Part shown: positions 1 through 8,501 of the stretch, in pieces | Position numbering within the stretch: the stretch's first letter is position 1 | Layout: the number at the start of each line of letters is the position of its first letter | Source: Catenulispora sp. EB89 | GTDB taxonomy: Bacteria; Actinomycetota; Actinomycetes; Streptomycetales; Catenulisporaceae | Direction of reading: 5' to 3' | DNA length: 64,000 nucleotides | NCBI RefSeq assembly: GCF_041261445.1 | Contig: NZ_JBGCCU010000013.1 | Location: 124,001 to 188,000, forward strand | Position numbers and translations under genes: made by a program | The notes under the pieces: model-generated | Databases searched by the model: none | The model's input: the letters and a program-made list of their open reading frames with translations, nothing else | Told to the model about the DNA's origin: nothing

Positions 1-405
1 GGGGCGCGCGGTCGCCACCGAGATCTCGGTCACGGACAGCGCCGAGGTGTTGGTGGCCAGCACGGTCTCCGGCGGACAGATGGCGTCCAGCCGCTGGAAG
101 ACCGAGCGCTTGAGCTGCAGGTCCTCCGGCACCGCCTCGACGACCAGCTCGGCGGCGGCCAGGTCGTCCAGGCTGGTGCTGAACGTGACGCGGTCCTGGA
201 GCTCCGCGGCCTCGGCGTCGGTCAGCTTGCCGCGCTTGACCGCGCGCGCCACGGAGGCCTGCAGGTGGCCCCGGCCCCGGGCCAGCCCGGCGTCGTCGAC
301 CTCGACCCCGATGACCTTGATCCCGTTGCGGGCCATGACTTCGGCGATGCCGGCGCCCATCGTGCCCAGGCCGACGACGCCTATGGTGGTGAACTCGCGG
401 GGCAT
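1..405 (-). CDS. 3-hydroxyacyl-CoA (3-hydroxybutyryl-CoA) dehydrogenase, N-terminal part, cut by window edge
   Basis: NAD-dependent oxidation of 3-hydroxyacyl-CoA to 3-oxoacyl-CoA is the expected reaction. About 135 codons are visible; the gene runs off the left edge. The N-terminus is a Rossmann fold with the nucleotide loop VGLGTMGAGIA near residue 10, the acidic end of beta-2 (VIGVEVDD), and the family motif ATNTSALSVTEI near residue 120. ATG at 405 is chosen because AAGGAG lies about 8 bases upstream. It is a paralogue of the complete dehydrogenase at 9374-10225. The C-terminal dimerisation domain is not visible, so the exact substrate cannot be judged. Confidence 0.88.
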   Translation of the reverse strand, partial: MPREFTTIGVVGLGTMGAGIAEVMARNGIKVIGVEVDDAGLARGRGHLQASVARAVKRGKLTDAEAAELQDRVTFSTSLDDLAAAELVVEAVPEDLQLKRSVFQRLDAICPPETVLATNTSALSVTEISVATARP

Positions 406-530
406 GGGTATCCGTCTCCTTGAGTTTCGGTGACTCGCAGCTACTAGAGGGATGGAGTCTGCGGTTACTGGCCAGTATCTACGCGACACCCCTGTTCTGA
501 CAGCACCTTCTTGCCTGTGAGAGTCCCCAC

Positions 531-1523
531 ATGGGTTACACACTGGTACCCATGCGCATCGGTGTTTTTCTGTTGGCAGCGGGCTTTCCGGGCATCTCGC
601 CGGAGCAGACGCTGCGCACCGCACTGGACTACGGCGTCGCCGCCGAGGACGCCGGCTTCGACGACGTCTTCATGGCCGAGCACCACTTCATGCCGTACGG
701 CACCTGCCCTTCAGCTCTCACTTTCGCCGCTCTGCTGGCCGGACGCACCCGGAGCATCGGCATCGGCACCGCCGTGACAGTGCTGAGCACGGCGCACCCG
801 GTCGCGGTGGCCGAGCAGGCGGCGATGCTGGACGTGCTCACCGGCGGCCGCTTCACGCTGGGCGTGGGGCGCGGCGGGCCGTGGGTGGACCTGGAGGTGT
901 TCGGGACGGGCCTGGAGGGGCTGTCCCGCCGGTCGTTCGCCGAGGCGCTGGACCTGCTGTGCGCATGGGGTTCGCAGGGCACTGTTTCGTACGACGGCGA
1001 GTTCCACCGGTTCCGGGAGGTCCCGGTGGTGCCGCGCGGTCGGCCGCCGATGCTGGTGGCGTGTACGTCCCCTGAGACCGTCGGCATGGCGGCCGACCAC
1101 CGATTACCCATGCTGCTCGGAATGCACGCCGATGACGCGGAGAAGGCGGCGATGGTCCAGGCGTATGGAGCTGCGGCGCCTCATGCTTCGGCGGTCGTCG
1201 CACAGGTCGCGGATTCACGGGAAACGGGAATCAGGTTTCTGCGACAGACGATGCCGCCGTGGCTGCGGCCGGGGCTGGCGGGCTATGTGCGGTTCGACGG
1301 AACGACGCCGCCGACGCGCGATGCGGACGACTACGCCGGGTTTCTGACGAGGATCCATCCGGTCGGACCGGCGTCGTACTGCGCCGAGCGCATTCTGGAG
1401 GCGCGGCAGGCCACGGGGATCGAGCACTTCCTGCTGTTCGTCGAGGGTGGCGGGCCTGAGCACACGCTGGGGAATATCAAGGCACTGGGTGAGTCGGTGC
1501 TGCCACTGTTGCGCGCGGCCTGA
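531..1523 (+). CDS. LLM-class (luciferase-like) flavin-dependent oxidoreductase
   Basis: Predicted F420- or FMN-dependent monooxygenase/oxidoreductase of the bacterial luciferase-like TIM-barrel family; the substrate is unknown. Family signatures are the N-terminal strand MRIGVFLLA, the segment AGFDDVFMAEHHF near residue 45 (conserved AEHH), IGIGTAVTVLSTAHPVAVAEQ near 80-100, and the LTGGRFTLGVGRGG loop near 105-118. Length (330 aa) is normal. ATG 531 has GAGAG upstream; an internal ATG at 552 begins with the usual family N-terminus and may be the true start. A TTA leucine codon at 1104-1106 is rare in such genomes and could make translation depend on a bldA-type tRNA. The gene is followed by a strong hairpin and faces the next gene. 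Confidence 0.85.
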   Translation: MGYTLVPMRIGVFLLAAGFPGISPEQTLRTALDYGVAAEDAGFDDVFMAEHHFMPYGTCPSALTFAALLAGRTRSIGIGTAVTVLSTAHPVAVAEQAAMLDVLTGGRFTLGVGRGGPWVDLEVFGTGLEGLSRRSFAEALDLLCAWGSQGTVSYDGEFHRFREVPVVPRGRPPMLVACTSPETVGMAADHRLPMLLGMHADDAEKAAMVQAYGAAAPHASAVVAQVADSRETGIRFLRQTMPPWLRPGLAGYVRFDGTTPPTRDADDYAGFLTRIHPVGPASYCAERILEARQATGIEHFLLFVEGGGPEHTLGNIKALGESVLPLLRAA

Positions 1524-1541
1524 GCGCGCCTACGCAGCAAA

Positions 1542-1578
1542 GCCGGTGGCGTCCCCTGCCCCCTGGGACGCCACCGGC
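1542..1578. terminator. Strong 14-bp stem hairpin between convergent genes
   Basis: GCCGGTGGCGTCCC at 1542-1555 pairs perfectly with the reverse complement at 1565-1578, leaving a 9-base C-rich loop. It sits 19 bases after the luciferase-like stop and faces the gene ending at 1683, so it could end transcription from both sides. No U-tract follows, which is normal in actinomycetes. Confidence 0.8.
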
Positions 1579-1682
1579 CGTTCGCAAGTCCTCCGGCCTC
1601 GATTCGGGAGCCCGCACCAGCCCGTGATCAGTACGGCTCATCCGCACCCGAACCGTCCCCACCAGCTCCGGGGACCCGCGGC

Positions 1683-2087
1683 TCAGCAGTCGCGCAGCAA
1701 CGGCGACTGGTTCAGAAGCTGAGCACGAACCGACGTGAACCTGCTGTACACCTCGGTGTCCTTGGCCGTCCCGGCCGGGAACACCGCGACGCGGTGGCAG
1801 TTCTGGAACGCCAGCCGGACCCCGAAGTGCCGCTCCAGGCAGCCGCGGATGGCGTCGCTGGCCAGCGCGCGCAGCAGCTGCCCCCGGGCCTGCTCGTCCG
1901 GCGGCGGCGTGGTGTTGTCGACGAAGCCGACGTCGCCCGCGCCGTCCACGTGCAGCCGGGTCGACAAGTCACTGACCATCCGCCACGCGAACGGCAGCGA
2001 GTCCCGCACGCACTCGGCGAACTGCTCGTCCGACACCTCGCCGCGCTCCGCGGCGTCAAGCAAATCCGGGGAAACATCGAGGGACAT
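1683..2087 (-). CDS. Conserved actinobacterial protein of SCO5389 type, function unknown
   Basis: A small (134 aa) soluble protein with no recognised enzymatic motif. The centre and C-terminal half contain the stretches TPPPDEQARGQLLRALASD and FGVRLAFQNCHRVAVFP, which I recognise from a conserved single-copy actinobacterial family named after S. coelicolor SCO5389; the family name is from memory. ATG 2087 is preferred over upstream starts because GGGAGGAG precedes it and the family begins with MSLDVS. A Cys/His pair (CHR) near the C-terminus and a conserved acidic N-terminal half are visible. No function is known to me. Confidence 0.72.
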   Translation of the reverse strand: MSLDVSPDLLDAAERGEVSDEQFAECVRDSLPFAWRMVSDLSTRLHVDGAGDVGFVDNTTPPPDEQARGQLLRALASDAIRGCLERHFGVRLAFQNCHRVAVFPAGTAKDTEVYSRFTSVRAQLLNQSPLLRDC

Positions 2088-2389
2088 ATCAGGGGACTCC
2101 TCCCGGTAGGGGATACACCTAGAGGCATGGCCCATCCCAGAGGTCTTCTAACCTGTCGGAGCTAAGGGCTTTCAAAACGGCATCAGCACACGACCGATGT
2201 CCAACATCTCCCGCCTCTCCCTGCCCAGAGGTGGTGTGGCCGTGATGTGGACGGAAAGTGCCCGACGCCGGGGGCGCGCGCCGTGTCTCCGCGCTCCCGG
2301 CCGTCGGGGTTCCCCGGTTTCCGCACCCGTCAGCGCTCGCCGGCGCCCACCGGTGCCGGTCAGTGCCGGTCAGCGTCCGTCAACGTCCG
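2088..2389. other. Intergenic stretch with short tandem repeats
   Basis: No convincing gene. The part next to 2087 carries the promoter and leader of the small conserved gene. From 2353 to 2392 there are four tandem copies of a degenerate 10-bp unit (GTGCCGGTCA twice, then two copies ending CGTCCGTCA), and the last copy includes the stop codon of the next minus-strand gene. Confidence 0.5.
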
Positions 2390-3358
2390 TCAGTGGTAGC
2401 CGACCGCGTGCAGCCGAGCCTTGTAGAACTCCGCCCCATATGACAGCCCGCGCGTGAACGACCGCGCGCCGGAGGCGTTGAAGAACTGCACATCCGGGTT
2501 CACCCAGTTCCGGCTGTCCCCGTGATACGTCTTCCCCGTGCTCTGCACCCAGAACGCCTCCCCCGAGGAGTGCTGGCTGAACGACTTCACCGCGTGGTTG
2601 GCGTGCACAGTGCTCACCGCGTGCGTCGTCTTGTTGATCGCGACCACTGCGGTGCTGTGGGAGACCAGCAGGATGCCGCTGTCCTTGTACGAGGCGTCCA
2701 AGCTGTGCCCCAGGTTCCCCGCGCCGATCGACACGGTGACCCCGCCGACCAGCCGCGTGTTCCGATAGCTGCCGCTGACCGCGTACGACGTCGCCTTTCC
2801 TTGCCCGACGGCCCAGAACCGCTGGTGCACGTCGTCGTACCAGAGCCCGTGCGCACCCGGGAAGTCGATGGTCTGCACCAGCCGCAGCGTGCTCGGGTCG
2901 TTGACCGAGCTCGGGCCGTAGACGTGCAGGTACCCGCCGGAGGACGCCGCGACCACCGCGCCGACGTCGGGGATCCGCTCGATCGCGTGCGGGTTGGACC
3001 CCGGCGACGCTTCCCACAACAGGCTTCCGGTCCCCTGCGTCCCCGAGGCGTTCTTGCGCACGATCCCGACGTTCCCGCCGGAGGCCGCGACCAGCGCCAC
3101 CTCGCCGAACTTCGCCGTGCTGCGGAACTTCACGTCCGACAGGTTGGCCCAGCCGCCCCCGCCGGGCGACCACACCCAGTGAGGCGCGCCCCAGCCGGCC
3201 GCCGAGGAGTAGATCTGGATCTGGTTCCGGTACTGCTCGCACACCGCGACGTCATAGCTCGCCGCCGCCTGAGCCGACCCCTCGGCCAGCCACAGCGCGG
3301 CCGGCGCCGCCGCCACGGCCGCCGTCCCCGCGAGCAGTGACCTTCTGCTGAGTTGCAT
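2390..3358 (-). CDS. DUF6528-like secreted beta-propeller-type protein with Tat signal
   Basis: 322 aa exported protein. The N-terminus is a twin-arginine signal: SRRSLLAG followed by a hydrophobic alanine-rich stretch and a cleavage-like AQAAA near residue 32. The mature part contains repeated blades of the kind YLHVYGPS, GLWYDDVHQRFWAVG and GILLVSHSTAVVAINK, suggesting a six- or seven-bladed propeller reading its own repeats, as in the DUF6528 family (family assigned from memory). ATG 3358 is chosen because GGTGGGAG lies just upstream and the Tat motif starts directly after it, although the frame is open further upstream. No catalytic residues can be named; a sugar- or polymer-binding surface protein is possible. 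Confidence 0.68.
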   Translation of the reverse strand: MQLSRRSLLAGTAAVAAAPAALWLAEGSAQAAASYDVAVCEQYRNQIQIYSSAAGWGAPHWVWSPGGGGWANLSDVKFRSTAKFGEVALVAASGGNVGIVRKNASGTQGTGSLLWEASPGSNPHAIERIPDVGAVVAASSGGYLHVYGPSSVNDPSTLRLVQTIDFPGAHGLWYDDVHQRFWAVGQGKATSYAVSGSYRNTRLVGGVTVSIGAGNLGHSLDASYKDSGILLVSHSTAVVAINKTTHAVSTVHANHAVKSFSQHSSGEAFWVQSTGKTYHGDSRNWVNPDVQFFNASGARSFTRGLSYGAEFYKARLHAVGYH

Positions 3359-3483
3359 TCTCGCTCCCACCGTGTCGTTTCCCGTAGGGGCAACATCCTG
3401 ATTCACCCGCTCGGCCGCAGCCAAGGGTCCGGGGCGAATTTGGGACGGTGGGAAGACGAGAACGCTGGAAGCCGCGCGAGACC

Positions 3484-4161
3484 TCAGAACAACCGGGAGC
3501 TCGGGTCGTCCATCCCCCGCAGCACCTCGTAGTCCAGCACCGCGCACTCGATGCCGCGGTCCGCCGCCAGCACCCGCGCCTGCGGCTTGATCTCCTGCGC
3601 GGCGAACACCCCGCGCACCGGCGCCAGCAGCGGGTCGCGGTTCAGCAGCTCCAGGTACCGCGTCAGCTGCTCCACGCCGTCGATCTCGCCGCGCCGCTTG
3701 ATCTCCACCGCGACGTGCGCCCCGTCGGAGTCCCGCGCCATGATGTCCACCGGCCCGATGGCCGTCGGGTACTCGCGGCGGACCAGCGTCCAGCCGGTGC
3801 CCAGGGTCTCGATCTGCTCGGCGAGCAGCTCCTGCAGGTGCGCCTCGACGCCGTCCTTCTGCAGCCCGGGGTCCACGCCGAGGTCGTGGCTGGCGTCGAG
3901 CTCGACGTCGCGCAGCGTGATCACCAGGCGCTCACCGGCCTTGTTGGTGACGGTCCAGACGATGCGGCCGTCCTCGTCGCCCTCGGACTCCTTGAGCACG
4001 CAGGGCGGCGACATCCAGTTGAGCGGCTTGTACGCGCGGTCGTCGGCGTGGATCGAGACGCTGCCGTCGTTCTTCACCATCAGCAGCCGCTTGGCCTCCG
4101 GGAGGTGCGAGGAAAGCCGTCCGGCGTAGTCGACGGTGCAGTGGGCGATGACGATGCGCAT
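3484..4161 (-). CDS. nucS: Mismatch-specific endonuclease NucS/EndoMS
   Basis: NucS cuts both strands at DNA mismatches and carries the non-canonical mismatch repair of actinobacteria, which lack MutS/MutL. At 225 aa it has the family length. The N-terminal DNA-binding domain (1-120) is followed by a RecB-like nuclease core: Asp139 in GPVDIMARD, Glu153 and Lys155 in VEIKRRG, and Gln165 in the following helix. The protein ends in SSRLF; in characterised actinobacterial enzymes a C-terminal LRLF-like tail binds the DnaN sliding clamp. ATG 4161 fits the family N-terminus MRIVIAHC; the frame extends six codons further. The neighbouring order nucS / SCO5389-like protein agrees with Streptomyces. 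Confidence 0.95.
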   Translation of the reverse strand: MRIVIAHCTVDYAGRLSSHLPEAKRLLMVKNDGSVSIHADDRAYKPLNWMSPPCVLKESEGDEDGRIVWTVTNKAGERLVITLRDVELDASHDLGVDPGLQKDGVEAHLQELLAEQIETLGTGWTLVRREYPTAIGPVDIMARDSDGAHVAVEIKRRGEIDGVEQLTRYLELLNRDPLLAPVRGVFAAQEIKPQARVLAADRGIECAVLDYEVLRGMDDPSSRLF

Positions 4162-4438
4162 GGGATCGGAGCCTATCAACGCCGACGATCCTCAACGCCG
4201 CTATGACCCCTTTCGGGGCAGGCGGGTCATGAACCGACCCTGAGTGCTTCCCCTATCGCAGTACTAGTCCCGCATACGCACATCGCCGTAACCCGTTCTC
4301 GCAGTTGCCGCTATCATTCAGCTCGATACGCTGCTAACCCGCACTCTGTCCGTCACGGCAGGGGCGTGTAGGGGAGCACGCATACGCCTCGTCGATAGTG
4401 TCGATGGGCGCCGTTTCGACGCGAGGAGTCGCAGACCG

Positions 4439-4762
4439 ATGAGTTTCATAGCCAAGTGCCTCGAGATCACTGAGAAGAGCTTCGAGGGCGCGGTGACGGA
4501 AGCCGAGGAGTGGAGCGCCCACCGGCACGGCGCGAAGCTGTTCATGAAGCTGGGTATCGCCTACTACGCCGAGCAGCGCCTGGAAGGCCACCACGAGCCC
4601 GTGGAGCGCATCCTGAACGCCCTCGACGGCCACGCCGCCGAGCACGGCGAGACCGGCCTGGACCACCTGCGCGCGGCGCACGAGGTGCTGGGCCGCGAAT
4701 TCGCCGGCGAGCACCACCCGGACGCCATCGCGGAGAAGGAAGCCGCCGCGGCCGACGCCTGA
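4439..4762 (+). CDS. Small hypothetical protein, helical
   Basis: 107 aa, charged (many Glu, His and Ala) and predicted largely helical, for example LFMKLGIAYYAEQRLEGHHEPVE without signal peptide or membrane segment. I do not recognise a family. ATG 4439 has GAGGAG about 9 bases upstream. The coding strand shows strong G/C bias at third positions, supporting a real gene. It converges on the B12-dependent mutase gene and shares the strong hairpin at 4802-4848. Confidence 0.6.
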   Translation: MSFIAKCLEITEKSFEGAVTEAEEWSAHRHGAKLFMKLGIAYYAEQRLEGHHEPVERILNALDGHAAEHGETGLDHLRAAHEVLGREFAGEHHPDAIAEKEAAAADA

Positions 4763-4801
4763 TTCCTCGAGTGAATCCGGGTTCGAATAAGCGTTCAAAC
4801 A

Positions 4802-4848
4802 AATCGGCGCCCTTCCAGTGGGGATATCCCCTAGGAAGGGCGCCGATT
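4802..4848. terminator. 15-bp perfect stem with a nested palindrome in the loop
   Basis: AATCGGCGCCCTTCC (4802-4816) pairs with its exact reverse complement (4834-4848). The loop carries the self-complementary GGGGATATCCCC (4820-4831), so a second hairpin or a cruciform-like arm can form inside. It lies between two converging genes and likely acts as a bidirectional terminator; A and T runs flank the stem. Confidence 0.85.
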
Positions 4849-4873
4849 CGCGTCCGGCGGTGAGGGAGTCCGC

Positions 4874-6910
4874 TCAGACCGCGACCGATCCGGCACGCCG
4901 GATCTCTTCGACGATGGTGTGCAGGATCTGTGTGATCCCGAAATCCTTGGGCGTGAACACCGCCGCGACGCCGGCCTCGCGCAGCGCCCGCGCGTCGGCG
5001 TCGGGAATGATGCCGCCGACCACCACCGGCACCGAACCGGCTCCGGCCGCCCGCAGTTCGGTCAGCACCTCCGGCACCAGTTGCAGATGCGAGCCGGACA
5101 GCACCGAGAGCCCGACACAGTGCACGTCCTCGGCCACCGCCGCCGCCGCGATCTGCGCGGGCGTCAGCCGGATCCCCTGGTAGACGACCTCGAAGCCGGC
5201 GTCGCGGGCGCGTACCGCGATCTGCTCGGCCCCGTTGGAGTGGCCGTCCAGGCCCGGCTTGCCGACCAGCAGCCGCAGCCTGCGGCCGAGCTCGGCAGAG
5301 GCCTGATCCACCTCGGCGCGCAGCACCACCAGTTCCTCGGACGGGATCGCCGTCCCCACGGAACCCGAGACGCCGGTAGGCGCCCGGAACTCGCCGAAGA
5401 CCTCGCGCAGCACGCCGGTCCACTCCCCCGTGGTGACCCCGGCGCGCACACACTCGAGCGTCGCGTCCATCAGGTTCACGTCCGTCGCGGCCTCCTGGCG
5501 CAGCCGGGCCAGTGCGGCATCCACCGCCGCGCCGTCCCGCTGCGCCTTCCACTCCTTCAGCGCCGCCACGGCGTGCTGCTCGACCGCCGGGTCCACGGTC
5601 TGGATGGCCGCGTCCAGGTCGGCGGTCAGCGGGTTCGGCTCGGTCTCGGTGAACTTGTTCACGCCCACCACGACCATCTCACCGGACTCGATCTTCGCGC
5701 GCCGCTCGGCGTGCGCCCCGACCAGCTGCGCCTTCAGATAGCCGGACTCCACGGCCGCCACGACGCCGCCGAGCTCCTCGATCCGCTCGATCTCGGCCCA
5801 GGCCGCCTCGGCGATCTCGTCGGTCTTGGCCTCGACCACCTTCGAGCCGGCGAACAGGTCGGGGTACTCCAGCAGGTCCGACTCGTAGGCCAGCACCTGC
5901 TGCATGCGCAGCGACCACTGCTGGTCCCAGGGCCGCGGCAGGCCGAGCGCCTCGTTCCAGGCCGGCAGCTGCACGGCGCGCGCCCGCGCGTCCTTGGAGA
6001 GCGTCACGGCCAGCATCTCCAACAGGATCCGCTGCACGTTGTTCTCCGGCTGCGCCTCGGTCAGGCCCAGCGAGTTGACCTGGACGCCGTAGCGGAAGCG
6101 GCGCAGCTTCTCGTCCGTGACGCCGTAGCGCTCGCGCGTGACGCGGTCCCAGAGCCCTGCGAAGGCGCGCAGCTTGCACATCTCCTCGACGAAGCGCACG
6201 CCGGCGTTGACGAAGAACGAGATACGGCCGACCACCTGGCCGAAGTCCTCCGGCGCCACCTGCCCGGAGTCGCGCACGCCGTCGAGCACGGCGATCGCCG
6301 TGGACAGCGCGTAGGCGACCTCCTGCACCGGCTGCGCGCCGGCCTCCTGCAGGTGGTAGGAGCAGATGTTGATCGGGTTCCACTTGGGCAGGTTCGCCAC
6401 GGTGTAGGCGATGGTGTCGGTGATCAGCCGCAGCGAGGGGCCGGGCGGGAAGATGTAGGTCCCGCGCGACAGGTACTCCTTGACGATGTCGTTCTGCGTG
6501 GTGCCGGACAGCGCGGCGATGTCGGCACCCTGTTCCTCGGCGGCGACCTGGTACAGCGCCAGCAGCCACATGGCCGGGGCGTTGATGGTCATCGAGGTGT
6601 TCATCCGCTCCAGCGGGATGCCGTCGAACAGCGCGCGCATGTCCCCCAGGTGCGAGACCGGAACGCCGACCTTGCCGACCTCGCCGCGGGCCAGCACCGA
6701 GTCCGGGTCGTAGCCGGTCTGGGTGGGCAGGTCGAACGCGACCGACAGACCGGTCTGGCCCTTGGCCAGGTTCCTGCGATACAGGGCGTTGGACTCGGCC
6801 GGAGTCGAGTGGCCGGCGTAGGTCCGCATCACCCAGGGACGGTCTCGCTCGACAGATCCGTCATGCCCGGAGGATTCGTGTCGACCAGAAGAGCTGTCGC
6901 GCTCGGTCAC
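4874..6910 (-). CDS. ecm: Ethylmalonyl-CoA mutase-type (MeaA-like) coenzyme-B12-dependent acyl-CoA mutase
   Basis: Carbon-skeleton rearrangement of an acyl-CoA with adenosylcobalamin. The 678-aa single chain has the mutase barrel (about 30-530, with TYAGHS, FDLPTQTGYDPD and INICSYHLQEAGA) and a C-terminal cobalamin domain with DGHSNG, the DxHxxG motif that ligates cobalt, plus GLSVLSGSH and VVVGGIIP. Single-chain organisation and this length fit MeaA/Ecm (ethylmalonyl-CoA to methylsuccinyl-CoA) rather than two-chain Icm or the roughly 730-aa MutB; the choice is inference. GTG 6910 is preferred, with GGGAG 5 bases upstream. A cobalamin adenosyltransferase gene occurs at 14935, and 3-hydroxybutyryl-CoA dehydrogenases flank at both sides, which suits acetate or butyrate assimilation. 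Confidence 0.85.
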   Translation of the reverse strand: MTERDSSSGRHESSGHDGSVERDRPWVMRTYAGHSTPAESNALYRRNLAKGQTGLSVAFDLPTQTGYDPDSVLARGEVGKVGVPVSHLGDMRALFDGIPLERMNTSMTINAPAMWLLALYQVAAEEQGADIAALSGTTQNDIVKEYLSRGTYIFPPGPSLRLITDTIAYTVANLPKWNPINICSYHLQEAGAQPVQEVAYALSTAIAVLDGVRDSGQVAPEDFGQVVGRISFFVNAGVRFVEEMCKLRAFAGLWDRVTRERYGVTDEKLRRFRYGVQVNSLGLTEAQPENNVQRILLEMLAVTLSKDARARAVQLPAWNEALGLPRPWDQQWSLRMQQVLAYESDLLEYPDLFAGSKVVEAKTDEIAEAAWAEIERIEELGGVVAAVESGYLKAQLVGAHAERRAKIESGEMVVVGVNKFTETEPNPLTADLDAAIQTVDPAVEQHAVAALKEWKAQRDGAAVDAALARLRQEAATDVNLMDATLECVRAGVTTGEWTGVLREVFGEFRAPTGVSGSVGTAIPSEELVVLRAEVDQASAELGRRLRLLVGKPGLDGHSNGAEQIAVRARDAGFEVVYQGIRLTPAQIAAAAVAEDVHCVGLSVLSGSHLQLVPEVLTELRAAGAGSVPVVVGGIIPDADARALREAGVAAVFTPKDFGITQILHTIVEEIRRAGSVAV

Positions 6911-7044
6911 GGGGGCTCCCAAATGGATGGTGTCGCCGCCCGGGGAGAGGTCGGCGCCTTGGACCGGAGCCTACTGACGGGTAACCGGAGTGTCACCGGT
7001 GACCTTGCGCACACCGGGGCCCGGGTTCGCACAGCCGCTAGTAT

Positions 7045-7071
7045 CTCGACATCAAGCTTCTTGACATCGAG
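7045..7071. promoter_or_regulatory. 27-bp compound palindrome, likely operator between divergent genes
   Basis: Two 12-bp boxes, CTCGACATCAAG (7045-7056) and CTTGACATCGAG (7060-7071), are separated by CTT. The outer arms CTCGA/TCGAG and inner arms CAAG/CTTG are each inverted repeats about the same centre. The site lies between the mutase gene (minus) and an MFS gene (plus). A TACTAG that could serve as a minus-strand -10 box overlaps its left edge (7038-7043), and TTGACA on the plus strand is at 7061-7066. A MarR- or TetR-type dimer pair is a plausible ligand; this is inference. Confidence 0.55.
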
Positions 7072-7127
7072 CGACATCCTGCGTCACACTCCACAGGGAC
7101 CTGCAGGGCTGACACTAGGGGTGGGAC

Positions 7128-8501
7128 ATGCGGTGGGGCAGGAGCCAATCGGCGGGCAGTGGCATCGGGGCCGACGGCACGGGGCGCCGGGACGATGCCG
7201 CCACGACCGCCGAGGACGCTCCGAAGCGCGCCGGGACCATCGCCCAGCTGCGTAACCCGCCTGGCGGAAGCGACGCCCGGCGGATGCTCGCGGCACTGTT
7301 CCTGGACCGGGTCGGAAACGGCGTGTGGTCCTCGGCGCTGGTGCTGTATTTCAGCGTCGTGTCCCACCTGAGCGCGGGCCGGATCGGCGCCCTGCTGGGC
7401 ATCGCCGGCCTGGTCGGCATCGCCGGCGCGCCGGTCGCCGGAGCGCTGGCCGAGCGGTACCCGGTGCGCACGATCCTGGTGGCGTGCCACCTGATCAGGG
7501 TCCTGACGCTGTGCGCGGTGCCGCTGTGCCACGGCTTCGCACCGCTGCTGGCGGTCACGACCGCGACGACGCTGTGCGACCGCGGGTCGAAGACCATGGA
7601 GATCGTGTTCGCCGGCCAAGCCGCCGGCGAGCAGCGCGCGACGTACCGGGCGCTGTCGCGGGTGGTGATGAACGCCGCGTACGCACTCGGCGCGGGACTC
7701 TCGGCGATCGCGGTGGCGGTGGGGACCAGCGGGGTGTACGAGGCCGTCGTGGTCGGGAACGGGCTTTCGTACCTGGCGGTGGCGGCGCTGGTGATGCGGA
7801 CTAAGCGGCGGGAGCCGAGCCATGTTGCCGCTGCCGCTGGCGACGGCGCGAAGAACCCGAAGCCGCGCGGCCGCAATCCGTGGCGCGACCCGGGCTACCT
7901 GCTGTTCGTCCTGCTCGACGTCTTCCTCAACCTGGACGACGCGATCCTGATGGTCGGCGTCCCGCTGTGGGCCGTGACCCGCACCGACGCCCCGCACGCG
8001 GTGATCCCAGCGGTCATGGTGATCAACACCCTGATGTGCGTGTTCCTCCAGATGCCGGTCTCGTCCCGGGTGGCCGGCGCCCGGGCTGCGGCGCGTGCGG
8101 CGTGCTGGTACGGCGTGGCGCTGCTGGCGGGCTGCGCGCTGATCGCCGGATCCAGCCACGGCGGCGCGGTCGTCGCGACGGTGACGCTGTTGCTGGCCGC
8201 GGTGGTGGTCACGGCGGCGGAACTGGTGCGCTCGCTGGTGTCCTGGGAACTGGCAGTGTCGCTGGCACCAGCGGACGCTCAGGCCTCGTACTTGGGCGTG
8301 GCGGGGATGGCGCAGGCGATCGAGCGCTCCGCGGGGCCGGTGGCACTGTCCACAGTCGTACTGGCCGCCGGGCCCGTCGGATGGCTCGGCCTCGGCGCGG
8401 CGGTGACCGGGCTCGGGGTGGTGCAGCGAGCGGCCAGCCTGCGGCGGCTGGACCAGAAGGCGGTGCTGGCGACCGGTGGTGCGGCGGCTGCGGCGGCTTG
8501 A
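7128..8501 (+). CDS. MFS transporter
   Basis: 457 aa integral membrane protein with about 12 hydrophobic segments after a 50-residue polar N-terminus (AALFLDRVGNGVWSSALVLYF is the first helix). The segment GALAERYPVRTILVACHLIR after helix 2 is an MFS-type cytoplasmic loop. Overall it resembles small-molecule efflux permeases; no substrate can be assigned. The start ATG 7128 follows GGGGTGGGAC. It is divergent from the B12-dependent mutase gene with the palindromic operator between them, so co-regulation is possible. The central loop (about 225-250) is charged and the C-terminus is alanine-rich. Confidence 0.85.
   Translation: MRWGRSQSAGSGIGADGTGRRDDAATTAEDAPKRAGTIAQLRNPPGGSDARRMLAALFLDRVGNGVWSSALVLYFSVVSHLSAGRIGALLGIAGLVGIAGAPVAGALAERYPVRTILVACHLIRVLTLCAVPLCHGFAPLLAVTTATTLCDRGSKTMEIVFAGQAAGEQRATYRALSRVVMNAAYALGAGLSAIAVAVGTSGVYEAVVVGNGLSYLAVAALVMRTKRREPSHVAAAAGDGAKNPKPRGRNPWRDPGYLLFVLLDVFLNLDDAILMVGVPLWAVTRTDAPHAVIPAVMVINTLMCVFLQMPVSSRVAGARAAARAACWYGVALLAGCALIAGSSHGGAVVATVTLLLAAVVVTAAELVRSLVSWELAVSLAPADAQASYLGVAGMAQAIERSAGPVALSTVVLAAGPVGWLGLGAAVTGLGVVQRAASLRRLDQKAVLATGGAAAAAA

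Noticed and set aside
4200-4438. Cobalamin riboswitch or other B12-responsive leader near the mutase or adenosyltransferase
   Set aside because: No conserved B12-box-like sequence seen upstream of either gene; the stretch belongs to the promoter of the small gene.
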